Shown here in pieces: positions 8,028 to 17,496 of a stretch of DNA of 64,000 nucleotides; position 1 is the stretch's first letter; the number at the start of each line of letters is the position of its first letter. A program made the translations under genes and the position numbers. The DNA comes from Thalassobius sp034670005 (lineage in GTDB: Bacteria; Pseudomonadota; Alphaproteobacteria; Rhodobacterales; Rhodobacteraceae). Location of the stretch: positions 1 through 64,000 of the forward strand of contig NZ_JAXMOH010000011.1 of NCBI RefSeq assembly GCF_034670005.1, in the 5' to 3' direction. The notes beneath the pieces are model-generated. The model was not told where the DNA came from. It made no database searches and was given only the letters and a program-made list of their open reading frames with translations.

Positions 8028-9548
8028 ATGCAGCACATCCCGCGGGCGATGGAAGAACTGCGCCGCAAGCTGCGCAGCGCACTGTCCGGACCTCATATCC
8101 TCGCCTTTCTGCCCGCCGTCGTGCTGGGGGCCTTCTGGCTGGGCGGCGAAGTTTGGCTGCTGATTGTTTCGCTGGGGCTGCCGGTGCTTTTTGGCGTCGC
8201 AGGCGGGTTCACCCAATGGCGTCCCGCGCTGATTGACGACAGCCCGCCGCAATTGCCCGACCTGCTGCGCGACAGTCTGGTTCGGGCCCGGCGCAAAGAT
8301 CTGCATCTGGGTTGTTTCCTGCTGGCGCTGGATGATTTCGACAAGCTGATCGACCATCACGGGCGCAGCGTTGCGCAACGGATTTCCGGCCGGATGGTCG
8401 ACAGGATTGGATCGGCGCTGCGACAGGGCGATTACGTACTGCAACGCGACGCCGGAGAATATGCAGTGGTTTTGGCGCCGGTGCGCCAGATCGACCTGGA
8501 AACCGCGATACAATTGGCCCGCCGCCTGCAGTCCGCGATCGAGGATCCGATATCGGTCGACGCCAGCAGCGTTTATGTCTCCTGCTCCATTGGGTTCGTG
8601 CTGGATGGCCAGGTCGGTACACCACAATCCGATGACCTGCTCGATGCCGCCGAAGCGGCGCTGGACGATGCCCGCAGCAACGGTCCTTCGGCAATCCGCA
8701 GCTATGCCCCGGGTATGAAAACGGTGCATCGTGGCCATGTCGAAATGGCCCGCGATATCGAACGGGCACTGGAAACCGGCCAGTTCCAACCTTGGTTCCA
8801 GCCTCAGATTTCGACCGATACCGGCCAGGTCACCGGGTTCGAGGCGCTGGCGCGTTGGATCCATCCGCACCGCGGCGTGGTGCCGCCGTCGGAGTTCCTG
8901 CCGCTGCTTGAACGCTGCGGGTTGATCGAAAACCTGGGCGAGATGATGCTGACCCAGTCGTTGCTGGCGCTGGCCAAATGGGATGCTTCCGGGGTTGAGG
9001 TTCCCAGAATCGGGGTCAATTTCGCCTCGGCCGAATTGCGCAATCCGAAACTTGCCGACCGGGTGACATGGGAACTGGACCGTCTGGATTTATCGCCGAA
9101 CCGTCTCTCGGTTGAAGTTCTGGAAACCGTGGTTTCGGCCTCGCCCGACGATGTGATTGCGCGCAATATCAACGCGCTGGCGAAACTCGGTTGCGTTATC
9201 GACCTTGATGATTTCGGCACCGGTCACAGTTCGATCGCTTCGGTGCGTCGGTTCGATGTCAGGCGGATCAAGATCGATCGATCCTTTGTGATGAAGGTCG
9301 ACACCGACCCCGAGCAGCAGAAAATGGTCGCAGCGATCCTGACCATGGCGGATCGGTTGGGGCTGGAAACCGTCGCCGAAGGGGTGGAAACCGCCGGGGA
9401 ACATGCCATGCTGGCACAGCTTGGCTGCACCCATGTTCAGGGCTTCGGAATTGCACGCCCGATGCCGTTCGACCAGACTCTGGACTGGATTCGCAACAAT
9501 GACATAAAACGCAAGAATACCCCTCGGATCGGACGCCGCACCGGCTAA
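8028..9548 (+). CDS. Membrane GGDEF-EAL protein, likely c-di-GMP phosphodiesterase
   Basis: 506 residues. Two hydrophobic segments lie near 24-62, then a GGDEF-like domain (about 80-230) and an EAL domain (about 240-495). The GGDEF signature is degenerate (RDAGEYAVV at 140-148), so cyclase activity is unlikely and a GTP-sensing or structural role is more probable. The EAL domain keeps its catalytic set: FEALAR (271-276), GVNFASAELR, VEVLE, DDFGTG (394-399), the Lys of RRIKIDRSF, and VAEGVET (449-455), so c-di-GMP hydrolysis to pGpG is expected. No sensor domain beyond the membrane helices is evident. Confidence 0.9.
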   Translation: MQHIPRAMEELRRKLRSALSGPHILAFLPAVVLGAFWLGGEVWLLIVSLGLPVLFGVAGGFTQWRPALIDDSPPQLPDLLRDSLVRARRKDLHLGCFLLALDDFDKLIDHHGRSVAQRISGRMVDRIGSALRQGDYVLQRDAGEYAVVLAPVRQIDLETAIQLARRLQSAIEDPISVDASSVYVSCSIGFVLDGQVGTPQSDDLLDAAEAALDDARSNGPSAIRSYAPGMKTVHRGHVEMARDIERALETGQFQPWFQPQISTDTGQVTGFEALARWIHPHRGVVPPSEFLPLLERCGLIENLGEMMLTQSLLALAKWDASGVEVPRIGVNFASAELRNPKLADRVTWELDRLDLSPNRLSVEVLETVVSASPDDVIARNINALAKLGCVIDLDDFGTGHSSIASVRRFDVRRIKIDRSFVMKVDTDPEQQKMVAAILTMADRLGLETVAEGVETAGEHAMLAQLGCTHVQGFGIARPMPFDQTLDWIRNNDIKRKNTPRIGRRTG

Positions 9549-9660
9549 GCCCTACCGAAACGCCGCAGATCAGGCGGTATTGGGTGAATCCGCTTGACCT
9601 TTGGGGCCGCACTCTGTTGAACCGGCACCGAAGAATTCCAAGGACAGGCACGCACCCCCG

Positions 9661-11472
9661 ATGGACGATCAGAACAAAAACCTCATCTTGGCAACCGCTC
9701 TCAGCTTTGCCGTAATCCTGGTATGGTTCCTTCTGTTTCCCCCTCCGGAACAGGACGCCGCCGATCCCAACGCCGCTGTTGCGACCCAGCAGGCCCCCGC
9801 CGTCGGCACCGCGCCCACGGTTGAACCCGCCAGCACCGGGACCGCAGCACTGACCGCCGTGGTCGAATCCGGCGCCGACGCTCCGCGGCTGACCATTGAC
9901 ACCCCGCGCCTGGCCGGGTCGATTTCGCTCAAGGGTGGGCGGATCGACGAATTGCAGCTGAAGGATTACCGCGACACTCTGGATTCGGATTCCGGTAATG
10001 TTGAAGTGCTGGCGCCGCTGGGCACCGAGCATCCCTATTACGCGCTGTGGGGCTGGGCCCCGGGAGCAGGGCTTACGCTGGATCAGGTACCTGGCGCCAA
10101 CACAATCTGGTCGGTTACAAGCGGAAGCACATTGTCGACCGACAGCCCGGTTACCCTGACTTGGGACAACGGCGCGGGTCTGACCTTCCGCCGCGAAATG
10201 ACGGTCGATGAAAACTACATGTTCTCGGTCCGCCAAAGCGTGCAGAATAGTGGCACAGCCACGGTGACGCTGGCCCCTTATGGCGTGATCGCGCGCCACG
10301 GCGAACCGCTAAGCGACAAAAGCTCGCCCATCGTGCACAAGGGGTCAATCTCCATGTCGGATGGGGAACTGAACGAAACCAAATACAAGAAAATCACCAA
10401 GCTCGACTACAATGAACGCGAAGGTACGTTGGCCGAGGTCACCCAGGTCACCGAAGCAGGCTGGGTCGGCTTTACCGATCACTACTGGATGTCGACCCTG
10501 ATCCCCGCCGCAGGCACGCCGTTCAAATCAGTGGTGAAATACGACGAAGCCCGCGACGTCTATCAGACCGAAGCGGTGCTCAAGACCCTGACCATGGCCC
10601 CCGGCGAAACGATCGAAGCCGATATGCGTCTGTTCGCCGGCGCCAAGGAATGGGAAACCATCCGGTCCTACGAAAAAGACGACAACGTCACCCGTTTCAT
10701 CGATTCAATCGACTGGGGTTGGTTCTTCTTCTTCACCAAGCCAATCTTCTGGTTGCTCCATACGCTGCACGGCTTGATCGGCAACATGGGCTGGTCGATC
10801 ATCGGCCTGACCATCGTGATCAAGGCGATCGTCTTCCCGCTGGCCTATAAATCCTATTCTTCGATGGCGAAGATGAAGGAATTGCAGCCCAAGATGGAAG
10901 AAATGAAGAAAGCCGCTGGCGATGACCGCCAGAAGGTGCAGCAGGGCATGATGGAACTGTACAAGAAGGAAAAGGTGAACCCCGCCTCGGGTTGTTTGCC
11001 TCTTCTGATCCAGATCCCGATCTTCTTTTCGCTCTATAAGGTGATTTCGGTCACGATGGAGCTGCGCCAGGCCCCCTGGCTGGGCTGGATTCGCGATCTG
11101 TCGTCCCCCGATCCCAGTTCGATCCTGAATCTGTTTGGTCTGCTGCCTTTCGCTGCGCCTGATCAAAACTCGATCCTGGCGATCATCTCTCTGGGTGTCT
11201 TGCCGATCCTGCTGGGGATCTCGATGTGGCTGCAACAAAAACTGAACCCGGCCCCCACCGACCCGGCACAGCAGATGATCTTTGCCTGGATGCCGTGGGT
11301 GTTCATGTTCATGCTGGGCAGCTTTGCCAGCGGTCTGGTGTTGTACTGGATCACCAACAACACGATCACCTTCATCCAGCAATATTCGATCATGCGTTTC
11401 CACGGTTTCAAACCGGACGTGTTCGGTAATATCAAAAGCAGCTTCAAGCGTAAGAAGTCGGCGGAAAAATGA
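9661..11472 (+). CDS. yidC: Membrane protein insertase YidC
   Basis: 603 residues. YidC inserts and folds inner-membrane proteins alone or with SecYEG. It has an N-terminal anchor (about 8-23), a linker rich in Ala/Pro/Thr, a large periplasmic domain (about 75-350) and the conserved five-helix insertase core that includes GWSIIGLTIVIKAIVFPL, SGCLPLLIQIPIFFSLYKV, and FMFMLGSFASGLVLYWITNN. The invariant positively charged groove residue fits the Lys in TIVIKAIVF (Arg in many homologues). The ATG at 9661 starts MDDQNKNLILATAL; an upstream TTG frame is not supported. It overlaps the MOSC gene by four bases. Confidence 0.97.
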   Translation: MDDQNKNLILATALSFAVILVWFLLFPPPEQDAADPNAAVATQQAPAVGTAPTVEPASTGTAALTAVVESGADAPRLTIDTPRLAGSISLKGGRIDELQLKDYRDTLDSDSGNVEVLAPLGTEHPYYALWGWAPGAGLTLDQVPGANTIWSVTSGSTLSTDSPVTLTWDNGAGLTFRREMTVDENYMFSVRQSVQNSGTATVTLAPYGVIARHGEPLSDKSSPIVHKGSISMSDGELNETKYKKITKLDYNEREGTLAEVTQVTEAGWVGFTDHYWMSTLIPAAGTPFKSVVKYDEARDVYQTEAVLKTLTMAPGETIEADMRLFAGAKEWETIRSYEKDDNVTRFIDSIDWGWFFFFTKPIFWLLHTLHGLIGNMGWSIIGLTIVIKAIVFPLAYKSYSSMAKMKELQPKMEEMKKAAGDDRQKVQQGMMELYKKEKVNPASGCLPLLIQIPIFFSLYKVISVTMELRQAPWLGWIRDLSSPDPSSILNLFGLLPFAAPDQNSILAIISLGVLPILLGISMWLQQKLNPAPTDPAQQMIFAWMPWVFMFMLGSFASGLVLYWITNNTITFIQQYSIMRFHGFKPDVFGNIKSSFKRKKSAEK

Positions 11473-12218
11473 GCCATCTGGCCCATATTGTCCGCCATCC
11501 GATCAAGTCGATCGGATATGAGGACCTGCAAAGCGCGCCCCTCACGGAGGGGCGCGTTCTGCCTTTCGACCGGCATTGGGCCGTGGCGCATGACGCGGCC
11601 CAGCTCAATGGTCAGCCAACCGAATGGATGGCCAAGGGCAATTTCATCCGCGGCGTGGCCGGGCATCCGCTGATGGCGGTTCAAGCAGCGCTCAACGAGA
11701 CCGACGAAACCGTCACCCTAACCCATCCAGAAGCCGACAGCATCACGGTGCGACCGTTAGAGGACGGTGCCGCCCTGATCGACTGGCTGCGCCCTTTCTG
11801 GCCCGACAATCGCCCTGCCCCGGCCCAGGTGGTCAGCCTGAAAGATCAGGCGATGACCGATGTACCCGAGCCCTATGTCTCGGTCCTGAACCTCAGCTCG
11901 CTCAGAACGCTCGGGGAACAGATGGGGACGGACCTTTCGATTCACCGGTTCCGGGGCAATCTGTGGATTGATGGCTGGCCTGCCTTTGCGGAATTCGACC
12001 TTATCGGAAAAACCATTCGGATCGGCGCTGCCGAGTTGAAGGTGGAAACCCGTATCACCCGCTGCCAAGCGACCACCGTAAACCCCGAGACAGGCCATGC
12101 AGATGCGGATACATTGCGCGCATTGAACGCCGCTTTTGGTCACCAGGATTTTGGCGTTTATGCCCGGGTCACCAAATCGGGCACGGTAACGATCAACGAC
12201 AAGGTGGAGATCCTGTAA
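11469..12218 (+). CDS. MOSC domain protein
   Basis: 249 residues. An N-terminal MOSC beta-barrel-like part (HIVRHPIKSIGYEDLQ) precedes a C-terminal MOSC domain with FRGNLWIDGWPAFAE and the conserved cysteine in TRCQATTVNPETG (about 195). MOSC proteins carry sulfur or molybdenum cofactor-bound molybdenum; mARC-type members reduce N-hydroxylated compounds. The substrate here is unknown. It sits between yidC (ATGA overlap) and engB (TAATG overlap), so it is translated from the same mRNA although no functional link is obvious. Confidence 0.88.
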   Translation: MSHLAHIVRHPIKSIGYEDLQSAPLTEGRVLPFDRHWAVAHDAAQLNGQPTEWMAKGNFIRGVAGHPLMAVQAALNETDETVTLTHPEADSITVRPLEDGAALIDWLRPFWPDNRPAPAQVVSLKDQAMTDVPEPYVSVLNLSSLRTLGEQMGTDLSIHRFRGNLWIDGWPAFAEFDLIGKTIRIGAAELKVETRITRCQATTVNPETGHADADTLRALNAAFGHQDFGVYARVTKSGTVTINDKVEIL

Positions 12219-12868
12219 TGCAACTGCCCTTTCCGCTTGCCGACGAACCCGATGAGATCAGCGCCGAAAAGGGCCGCAAGCTTTTCGCCGGTCAGACCGA
12301 TTTCCTCAAAGGCGTCGTGGCAATGTCCGGCCTGCCGCCCTCGGACCGGCTTGAAGTCTGTTTCGCCGGGCGTTCCAATGTCGGAAAATCATCGCTGATC
12401 AACGCGCTGACCGGGCGCAAGGGTCTGGCCCGGGCGTCCAACACACCGGGGCGGACGCAGGAGATCAACTTCTTCACGGTCAATGATGATCATTATCTGG
12501 TTGACCTGCCCGGCTATGGTTTTGCCAATGCGCCGCTGGCGGTGGTGGAAAAATGGCAACGGCTACTGAAACAATACCTGTCTGGCCGCCAGAACCTGCG
12601 CCGCGCCTTCGTGCTGATTGACGCGCGCCACGGCATCAAGGCGGTGGACGAGGAAATCATGTCGCTGCTCGACAGTTCCGCCGTGACCTTCCAATGCGTA
12701 CTGACCAAGACCGACAAGGTGAAGGCACAGGACCGCGAAAATGTGCTGAAACAGGTGCGTGAGAAACTGGCGAAACACCCCGCCGCCTTCCCCGAATTGA
12801 TCCTGACCTCCAGTGAAAAGGGCGACGGTATCCCCACCCTGCGCAGTACCATCGCATCACTCATCTGA
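12218..12868 (+). CDS. engB: Ribosome biogenesis GTP-binding protein EngB/YsxC
   Basis: 216 residues. An essential GTPase of large-subunit assembly. G1 is GRSNVGKS (51-58), G2 the TPGRT loop, G3 DLPGYGFA (96-103), G4 TKTDK and G5 the TSSEKG region, in the order and spacing of the TrmE-Era-EngA-EngB family. The N-terminal extension of about 20 residues is usual in alphaproteobacteria. It overlaps the MOSC gene by one base and converges on the SDR gene. Confidence 0.96.
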   Translation: MQLPFPLADEPDEISAEKGRKLFAGQTDFLKGVVAMSGLPPSDRLEVCFAGRSNVGKSSLINALTGRKGLARASNTPGRTQEINFFTVNDDHYLVDLPGYGFANAPLAVVEKWQRLLKQYLSGRQNLRRAFVLIDARHGIKAVDEEIMSLLDSSAVTFQCVLTKTDKVKAQDRENVLKQVREKLAKHPAAFPELILTSSEKGDGIPTLRSTIASLI

Positions 12869-12882
12869 CGAAAAGAAAGCGT

Positions 12883-12899
12883 GGCGGGCCGCGCCCGCC
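12883..12899. terminator. Hairpin between convergent engB and SDR genes
   Basis: GGCGGGC/GCCCGCC stem with a three-base loop. On the minus strand it is followed by ACGCTTTCTTTT, a weak U-rich tail, so it may end the SDR transcript. Confidence 0.4.
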
Positions 12900-12909
12900 T
12901 CAGCCGCGC

Positions 12910-13644
12910 TCAGACATGCTGACCGCCATTCACCTCGATCTCGGTCCCCGAGATGTAGGACGACGCATCAGTGCACAGGAAATAGATCGTGTTGGCCACT
13001 TCGTCGGTATGGCCCAACCGGCGCAGTGGAATATCCTCAATCATCTTGTCTGTGCCGGGCGAAAGGATATCGGTTTCGATCTCACCCGGCGCAATCGCGT
13101 TGACCCGCACCCCCAAAGGGCCGAAATCATGCGCCATTTCGCGCGTCAGGGCCGCCAGTGCCGCCTTGGAAGTAGAATAGGCCGCCCCGGCAAAGGGATG
13201 CACCCTGTAGCCCGCAATCGACGTCACATTGACCACAGCGCCCTTGGCGGCGGCCAATTCCTCGCGCAACCCCCGTGCCAGAACCACCGAGGCAAAGAAA
13301 TTCACGTGGAACACATGCCCCCATGTTTTCAGGTCGGTGTCCAACGTGTTCAGCCGCGCGCCGCCTTCGCCTTTGGGTGAAATCCCGGCATTGTTGACCA
13401 GCGCGTCCAGTCGACCGTCCAGCCGGTCGCGGATCTCTGACACCTTCTTGATCGTGTCGGAAGGGTCGGCCAGATCGATCTGAACATGGTTTTCCTCGCC
13501 ACCGCCCCACGGGCATTCGCTGGGAAACGGCGCCCGTGAACAGGTAATCACACGCCATCCGGCGCGGTTAAACCGCCGCACCGTGGCATGTCCGATCCCC
13601 CTGCTGGCCCCGGTCAACAAAAGCGTTTTCTTGTACTGTTCCAT
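12910..13644 (-). CDS. Short-chain dehydrogenase/reductase
   Basis: 244 residues, classical SDR length. Cofactor motif TGASRGIGHA (11-20), structural NNAG (84-87), and the catalytic set S142, Y156 and K160 (YSTSK). The residue after the first beta strand is not an Asp-type NAD selector that I can call with confidence. Closest in general look to FabG-like reductases, but the pocket residues do not reveal the substrate. It is transcribed alone, divergent from argB. Confidence 0.88.
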   Translation of the reverse strand: MEQYKKTLLLTGASRGIGHATVRRFNRAGWRVITCSRAPFPSECPWGGGEENHVQIDLADPSDTIKKVSEIRDRLDGRLDALVNNAGISPKGEGGARLNTLDTDLKTWGHVFHVNFFASVVLARGLREELAAAKGAVVNVTSIAGYRVHPFAGAAYSTSKAALAALTREMAHDFGPLGVRVNAIAPGEIETDILSPGTDKMIEDIPLRRLGHTDEVANTIYFLCTDASSYISGTEIEVNGGQHV

Positions 13645-13760
13645 TGATGCAGCCCCACACTGTGCCCGCGAACCCTAGCATTCGGGCGGACGAGTGCAAC
13701 GGGACACTTGGCTTGGCGACGCGAAGCCGGTAACACAGAAACCGTTTAGGGATGGATTCA

Positions 13761-14624
13761 ATGAGAAAGCAGAGCATGAACCGCGACTGGATCGCCACCG
13801 CCCGGACCCTGTCCGAGGCCCTACCGTATCTGCAGCGCTTTACCGGGGCGATTGTGGTGGTGAAATTCGGCGGCAACGCGATGGGCGACGACGAGGCCAT
13901 GGCGGATTTTGCCCGCGATATCGTTTTAATGCGGCAAGTCGGGGTCAACCCGGTCGTGGTGCATGGCGGCGGTCCGATGATCAATAGCATGTTGGACAAG
14001 CTTGGCATTAAAAGCCAATTCGTCCGCGGCAAGCGAGTCACCGACAAGGCCACCGTCGAGGTGGTCGAGATGGTGCTGGCGGGCCTGGTCAACAAACGAA
14101 TCGTGCAGGCAATCAACGATGAAGGTGGCCGCGCGGTTGGTATCTGCGGCAAGGATGACGATCTGATGGTCTGCGAACCGGACGATCCGGAACTGGGTTT
14201 CGTCGGCAAGCCGGTCGAAATGAACGTGCAGGTGATCCGTGATCTATATAATGCCGGTATCATCCCGGTAATCGCGCCAGTGGGCACTGGCGTGAATGAC
14301 AACGAAACCTTTAACGTCAATGGCGACACCGCTGCCGGGGCCATAGCCGGGGCGTTGCAGGCTGACCGCCTGCTGCTTCTGACCGATGTGGCAGGGGTCA
14401 AGAACAAGGATGGCGAGGTTCTGACCGAAATGACGTCGGAACAGGTGCGTGCGCTGATAGCAGATGGCACCATTGCCGGAGGCATGATTCCGAAAACCGA
14501 AACCGCTCTCGATGCGATCGAAAAGGGCGTGCGCGGGGTGGTGATTCTGGACGGGCGTGCACCCAATGCCGCATTGCTGGAACTTTATACCGAACATGGT
14601 GCCGGGTCGCTGATCCGCGGATAA
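13761..14624 (+). CDS. argB: Acetylglutamate kinase
   Basis: 287 residues. Phosphorylates N-acetylglutamate in the second step of arginine synthesis. The glycine-rich ATP and substrate loops are KFGGNAMGD and VVHGGGPMINSML; downstream are VNGDTAAGAIAGAL and LLLTDVAGVKNKDG, with the C-terminal GGMIPK motif. The length and the N-terminal helix (MNRDWIATARTLSEALPYL) suit the arginine-inhibited hexameric type. ATG 13761 is preferred to ATG 13752 because AGGG lies nine bases before it, while 13752 has no room for a ribosome site. Confidence 0.95.
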   Translation: MRKQSMNRDWIATARTLSEALPYLQRFTGAIVVVKFGGNAMGDDEAMADFARDIVLMRQVGVNPVVVHGGGPMINSMLDKLGIKSQFVRGKRVTDKATVEVVEMVLAGLVNKRIVQAINDEGGRAVGICGKDDDLMVCEPDDPELGFVGKPVEMNVQVIRDLYNAGIIPVIAPVGTGVNDNETFNVNGDTAAGAIAGALQADRLLLLTDVAGVKNKDGEVLTEMTSEQVRALIADGTIAGGMIPKTETALDAIEKGVRGVVILDGRAPNAALLELYTEHGAGSLIRG

Positions 14625-14684
14625 AGTATATATTTTTCTGAATATGTCTATTGCCAGTCTCCGCAGTGAGCTTAGATTGGACAT

Positions 14685-15479
14685 ATGGAAAACGAAGCCA
14701 TCATTCGCCTCACTGCCTTTCTGGGCCTGTTCAGCCTGTTTGCGCTACTCGAATCCCTAGCCCCGCGCAAAGCGCGTACTCAGCCCAGATCAAAACGCTG
14801 GCTCACCAATTGGGCGATGCAGATCATCGACACCATCGCGCTCAGGGCGCTGGCTCTGGCATTACCGCTGCTGGCAGTGGGCGCGGCAGTGGATGCCGGA
14901 CAAAACGGCTGGGGCCTGTTCAATAGGATCGACCTGCCGGTCTGGGCTGAGGTCATGCTGGCGATCCTCATTTTCGATTTCGCGATCTGGTTCCAGCATC
15001 TGATTACCCACAAAGTGCCTGTCCTGTGGCGCTTTCACCGGGTCCACCATGCCGACCGCGATATCGACGTCACCACCGCGATCCGCTTTCATCCGGTTGA
15101 AATCGCCTTTTCGATGCTGCTGAAGATCGGGCTGGTCTATCTGATCGGGCCATCTGCCTTGGCGATTATCCTGTTCGAGATCATCCTGAACGGCACCGCC
15201 CTGTTCAATCACGCCAATCTGCGCCTGCCTCTGGGGCTGGACGCGATTGTGCGATTGGTTCTGGTAACGCCCGACATGCACCGGGTGCACCATTCGGTGC
15301 ATCGGCACGAACATGACAGCAACTATGGCTTTGCATTGTCGATCTGGGATAGGATTTTAGGTACCTACATCGCCCAACCGCAAGCGGGACATGACGACAT
15401 GACCATCGGCCTGCAATGGCAGGATGACAGACCGACCAAACTCGGATGGGCACTGAGCCTGCCGTTTTTCCGCAAATGA
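14685..15479 (+). CDS. Sterol desaturase/fatty acid hydroxylase family membrane protein
   Basis: 264 residues, about four to five membrane helices. The eight-histidine di-iron pattern of the family is visible: HLITH (105-109), HRVHH (118-122) and HRVHH (199-203) with a following HRHEHDSNYGF. Such enzymes hydroxylate or desaturate lipids, carotenoids or sterol-like compounds; the substrate is not deducible. Its stop overlaps the start of the next gene (ATGA at 15476). Confidence 0.9.
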   Translation: MENEAIIRLTAFLGLFSLFALLESLAPRKARTQPRSKRWLTNWAMQIIDTIALRALALALPLLAVGAAVDAGQNGWGLFNRIDLPVWAEVMLAILIFDFAIWFQHLITHKVPVLWRFHRVHHADRDIDVTTAIRFHPVEIAFSMLLKIGLVYLIGPSALAIILFEIILNGTALFNHANLRLPLGLDAIVRLVLVTPDMHRVHHSVHRHEHDSNYGFALSIWDRILGTYIAQPQAGHDDMTIGLQWQDDRPTKLGWALSLPFFRK

Positions 15480-16114
15480 CGCTCGCCGCGCTGGAAATCC
15501 GCGCCGATAAGAGCGCCTTAGAAATCTTCGGGGCGCTGCACCCGACCGATCTGGAAGGGATCGGAACGCTGATTCTGCTGGGACCGCGCGAACCTGGTTT
15601 CTGGCCCGGATTTATTCAAAGCCCGGAATATCGCGATGGCAATCCTGACGCGATTGACCGTTGGTCAACCCGGGTGATCGGGGCCTTGGCAGATGAGTTC
15701 GGGGCCAAGGCGTTTTTCCCCTTTGGCGGTCCGCCCTATCACCCATTCATCCGCTGGGCTTTGGACAGTGGGCGGGCCTGGCAATCGCCGGTTCACCTGT
15801 TGGTGCATGACCGGGCGGGCCTCTTTGTGTCCTACAGGGGCGCATTGGGCTTTGCCGAGAGATTAACACTACCGCTTCAACCTGCGGCATCCCCCTGCAA
15901 CAGCTGCGCCGACAGGCCCTGCCTGACAGCCTGCCCCATCGCCGCCCTTTCGGATCGTGGCTATGACGTTCCTGCCTGCAAATCTTTCCTGCGCTCGGAT
16001 GCGGGGGACGACTGCATGACTGGCGGCTGCCTTGTCAGACGCGCTTGCCCGATCAGCCGGGGGTATGGCAGGGTGGCCGAACAATCCGCCTTCCATATGA
16101 AAGCTTTCTTGTGA
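15476..16114 (+). CDS. 4Fe-4S ferredoxin-like protein
   Basis: 212 residues. The C-terminal third carries two cysteine clusters: C141, C144, C149 and C153 in CNSCADRPCLTACPI, and CMTGGCLVRRACPIS, as in ferredoxin-type domains that bind [4Fe-4S] clusters (the layout recalls epoxyqueuosine reductase QueG, but the cobalamin domain is absent). The N-terminal region contains the GGPPYHPFIRWA stretch. The ATG at 15476 is favoured by the four-base overlap with the upstream desaturase-like gene. It may supply electrons to that enzyme, which is inference only. Confidence 0.8.
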   Translation: MTLAALEIRADKSALEIFGALHPTDLEGIGTLILLGPREPGFWPGFIQSPEYRDGNPDAIDRWSTRVIGALADEFGAKAFFPFGGPPYHPFIRWALDSGRAWQSPVHLLVHDRAGLFVSYRGALGFAERLTLPLQPAASPCNSCADRPCLTACPIAALSDRGYDVPACKSFLRSDAGDDCMTGGCLVRRACPISRGYGRVAEQSAFHMKAFL

Positions 16115-16602
16115 CCCTGCGCCTGATCCTGATGCGTCATGCCAAATCCGGGTGGGATGATCCCAGCCTGTCCGACCATGACCGACCACTGAACAAACGC
16201 GGGCGGCTGTCGGCCACGGCGTTAGGGGGTTGGCTGCGCGGGCGTGGCTATTTGCCCGATCTGGTTCTGTGTTCGGATGCGGTCCGCACCCGCGAAACCC
16301 TTGACCGGTTGAACCTTGGCGCCAAGGTACGGTTGCTTCCTCAGCTCTATCTCGCCCCACCCGGCGTGCTGATGCAGCAACTGCAACAGGCGGAACAGAT
16401 GCCCACCATACTCATGATCGCTCATAACCCCGGTATCGCGGACTTCGCGGCCGCGCTGACCGCCGCGCCGGGGAATGCCGATTTTCTTCGCTATCCCACC
16501 GGCGCGACCAGCGTGATCGACCTGCCGATTGCCGATTGGGGTGGCGCAAAGACCGGCACCGGCAGGCTTGTCGATTTCATCATACCTCGTCAGTTGATCT
16601 AG
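16111..16602 (+). CDS. SixA-type histidine phosphatase
   Basis: 163 residues from a GTG start that overlaps the preceding stop (GTGA). The RHG phosphatase signature is LILMRHAKSGW (R9, H10), followed by DRPLNKRG, the Arg-containing SDAVRTRET, and the second catalytic His in MIAHNPGI. SixA removes phosphate from phosphohistidine in signalling or PTS(Ntr) proteins in E. coli; other members are uncharacterised. Part of the coupled desaturase-ferredoxin-phosphatase set. It converges on the EamA gene with overlapping stop codons. Confidence 0.85.
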   Translation: MTLRLILMRHAKSGWDDPSLSDHDRPLNKRGRLSATALGGWLRGRGYLPDLVLCSDAVRTRETLDRLNLGAKVRLLPQLYLAPPGVLMQQLQQAEQMPTILMIAHNPGIADFAAALTAAPGNADFLRYPTGATSVIDLPIADWGGAKTGTGRLVDFIIPRQLI

Positions 16603-17483
16603 GCTTTTGCCAGCCCAAACCGCACCAGTCCGGGGCGCTGCGCCCGCTGACCGGCCCAGATGCTGGCCAAAACGACCAAAACGCCTGTCATCTGCCACCC
16701 TGACAGTTCCTGCCCCAGCACCAGCCACCCCAGCAGAACCGCGCTCAGCGGGCTGAGAAAGCCCAATCCGGTGATCGCCGCCGGTCCCAGCCGGGCGATT
16801 CCGCGGAACCACAGGTAATAGGTCGCCGCCGCGCCGATCACGCTGAGCCAGGCAAGACCGATAGCAGCATCGAAATCGGGGCGTGGAAATCCGGGTTCCA
16901 GCAACAGTGCGATAGGCAACAAAATCAACCCTCCGGCGGTCAACTGCCACGCTGCAAAGGTGACCGGCGCAACTGGCGGCTGCCATTTGCGGGTCAGCAC
17001 TACGCCCGCAGCCATAGATGCGGCCCCGATTAGTGCCGCGATCACACCAAAGCCATCCAGCCGCGCCTCGGGTCCAAGGATCAGCAGAGCAACACCGACC
17101 ATGCCGGTCAGTGCAGACGCCACGCCCAACCCGGTTACCCGGCTGCCCAGCAGAATATGCGCCAGCCCCAGCACGATCAGCGGCTGCACCGCCCCCAGCG
17201 TCGCGGCCACACCACCCGGCAGCAGGTAGGCCGCCGCGAACAGCGCCGCCCAGAAAATCGAGAAATTGAGAGCGCCCAGCAGCAGGATGCGGCCAAGCCA
17301 ATCGCGCCCCGGTAATTGCCGCACAAGGGCCAGCAGGATCAGCCCGGCCAGCAGCGCACGCAGCATTGCAATCGTCAATGGAAATCCATCGGGCATCAGT
17401 TCGGTGATGACAATGTAGCTACTGCCCCAGATCAGCGGGGCAAGGCCGGTTAGGGCCAGATCGGTTTGTCGTGACATATCCAA
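16599..17483 (-). CDS. EamA/DMT-family transporter
   Basis: 294 residues with ten hydrophobic helices in two EamA repeats (GLAPLIWGSSYIVITELMP at the N-terminus; second half from about 145). Members export amino acids or metabolites, or pump drugs. It is transcribed divergently from a MarR regulator whose predicted operators lie just upstream, so expression is probably repressed by that regulator until its ligand appears. Confidence 0.88.
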   Translation of the reverse strand: MDMSRQTDLALTGLAPLIWGSSYIVITELMPDGFPLTIAMLRALLAGLILLALVRQLPGRDWLGRILLLGALNFSIFWAALFAAAYLLPGGVAATLGAVQPLIVLGLAHILLGSRVTGLGVASALTGMVGVALLILGPEARLDGFGVIAALIGAASMAAGVVLTRKWQPPVAPVTFAAWQLTAGGLILLPIALLLEPGFPRPDFDAAIGLAWLSVIGAAATYYLWFRGIARLGPAAITGLGFLSPLSAVLLGWLVLGQELSGWQMTGVLVVLASIWAGQRAQRPGLVRFGLAKA

Positions 17484-17496
17484 TATCCGTTCATTT

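Noticed and set aside
12910..13644. fabG as a specific name for the SDR
   Set aside because: Catalytic residues fit any classical SDR, and no fatty acid synthesis genes are nearby.
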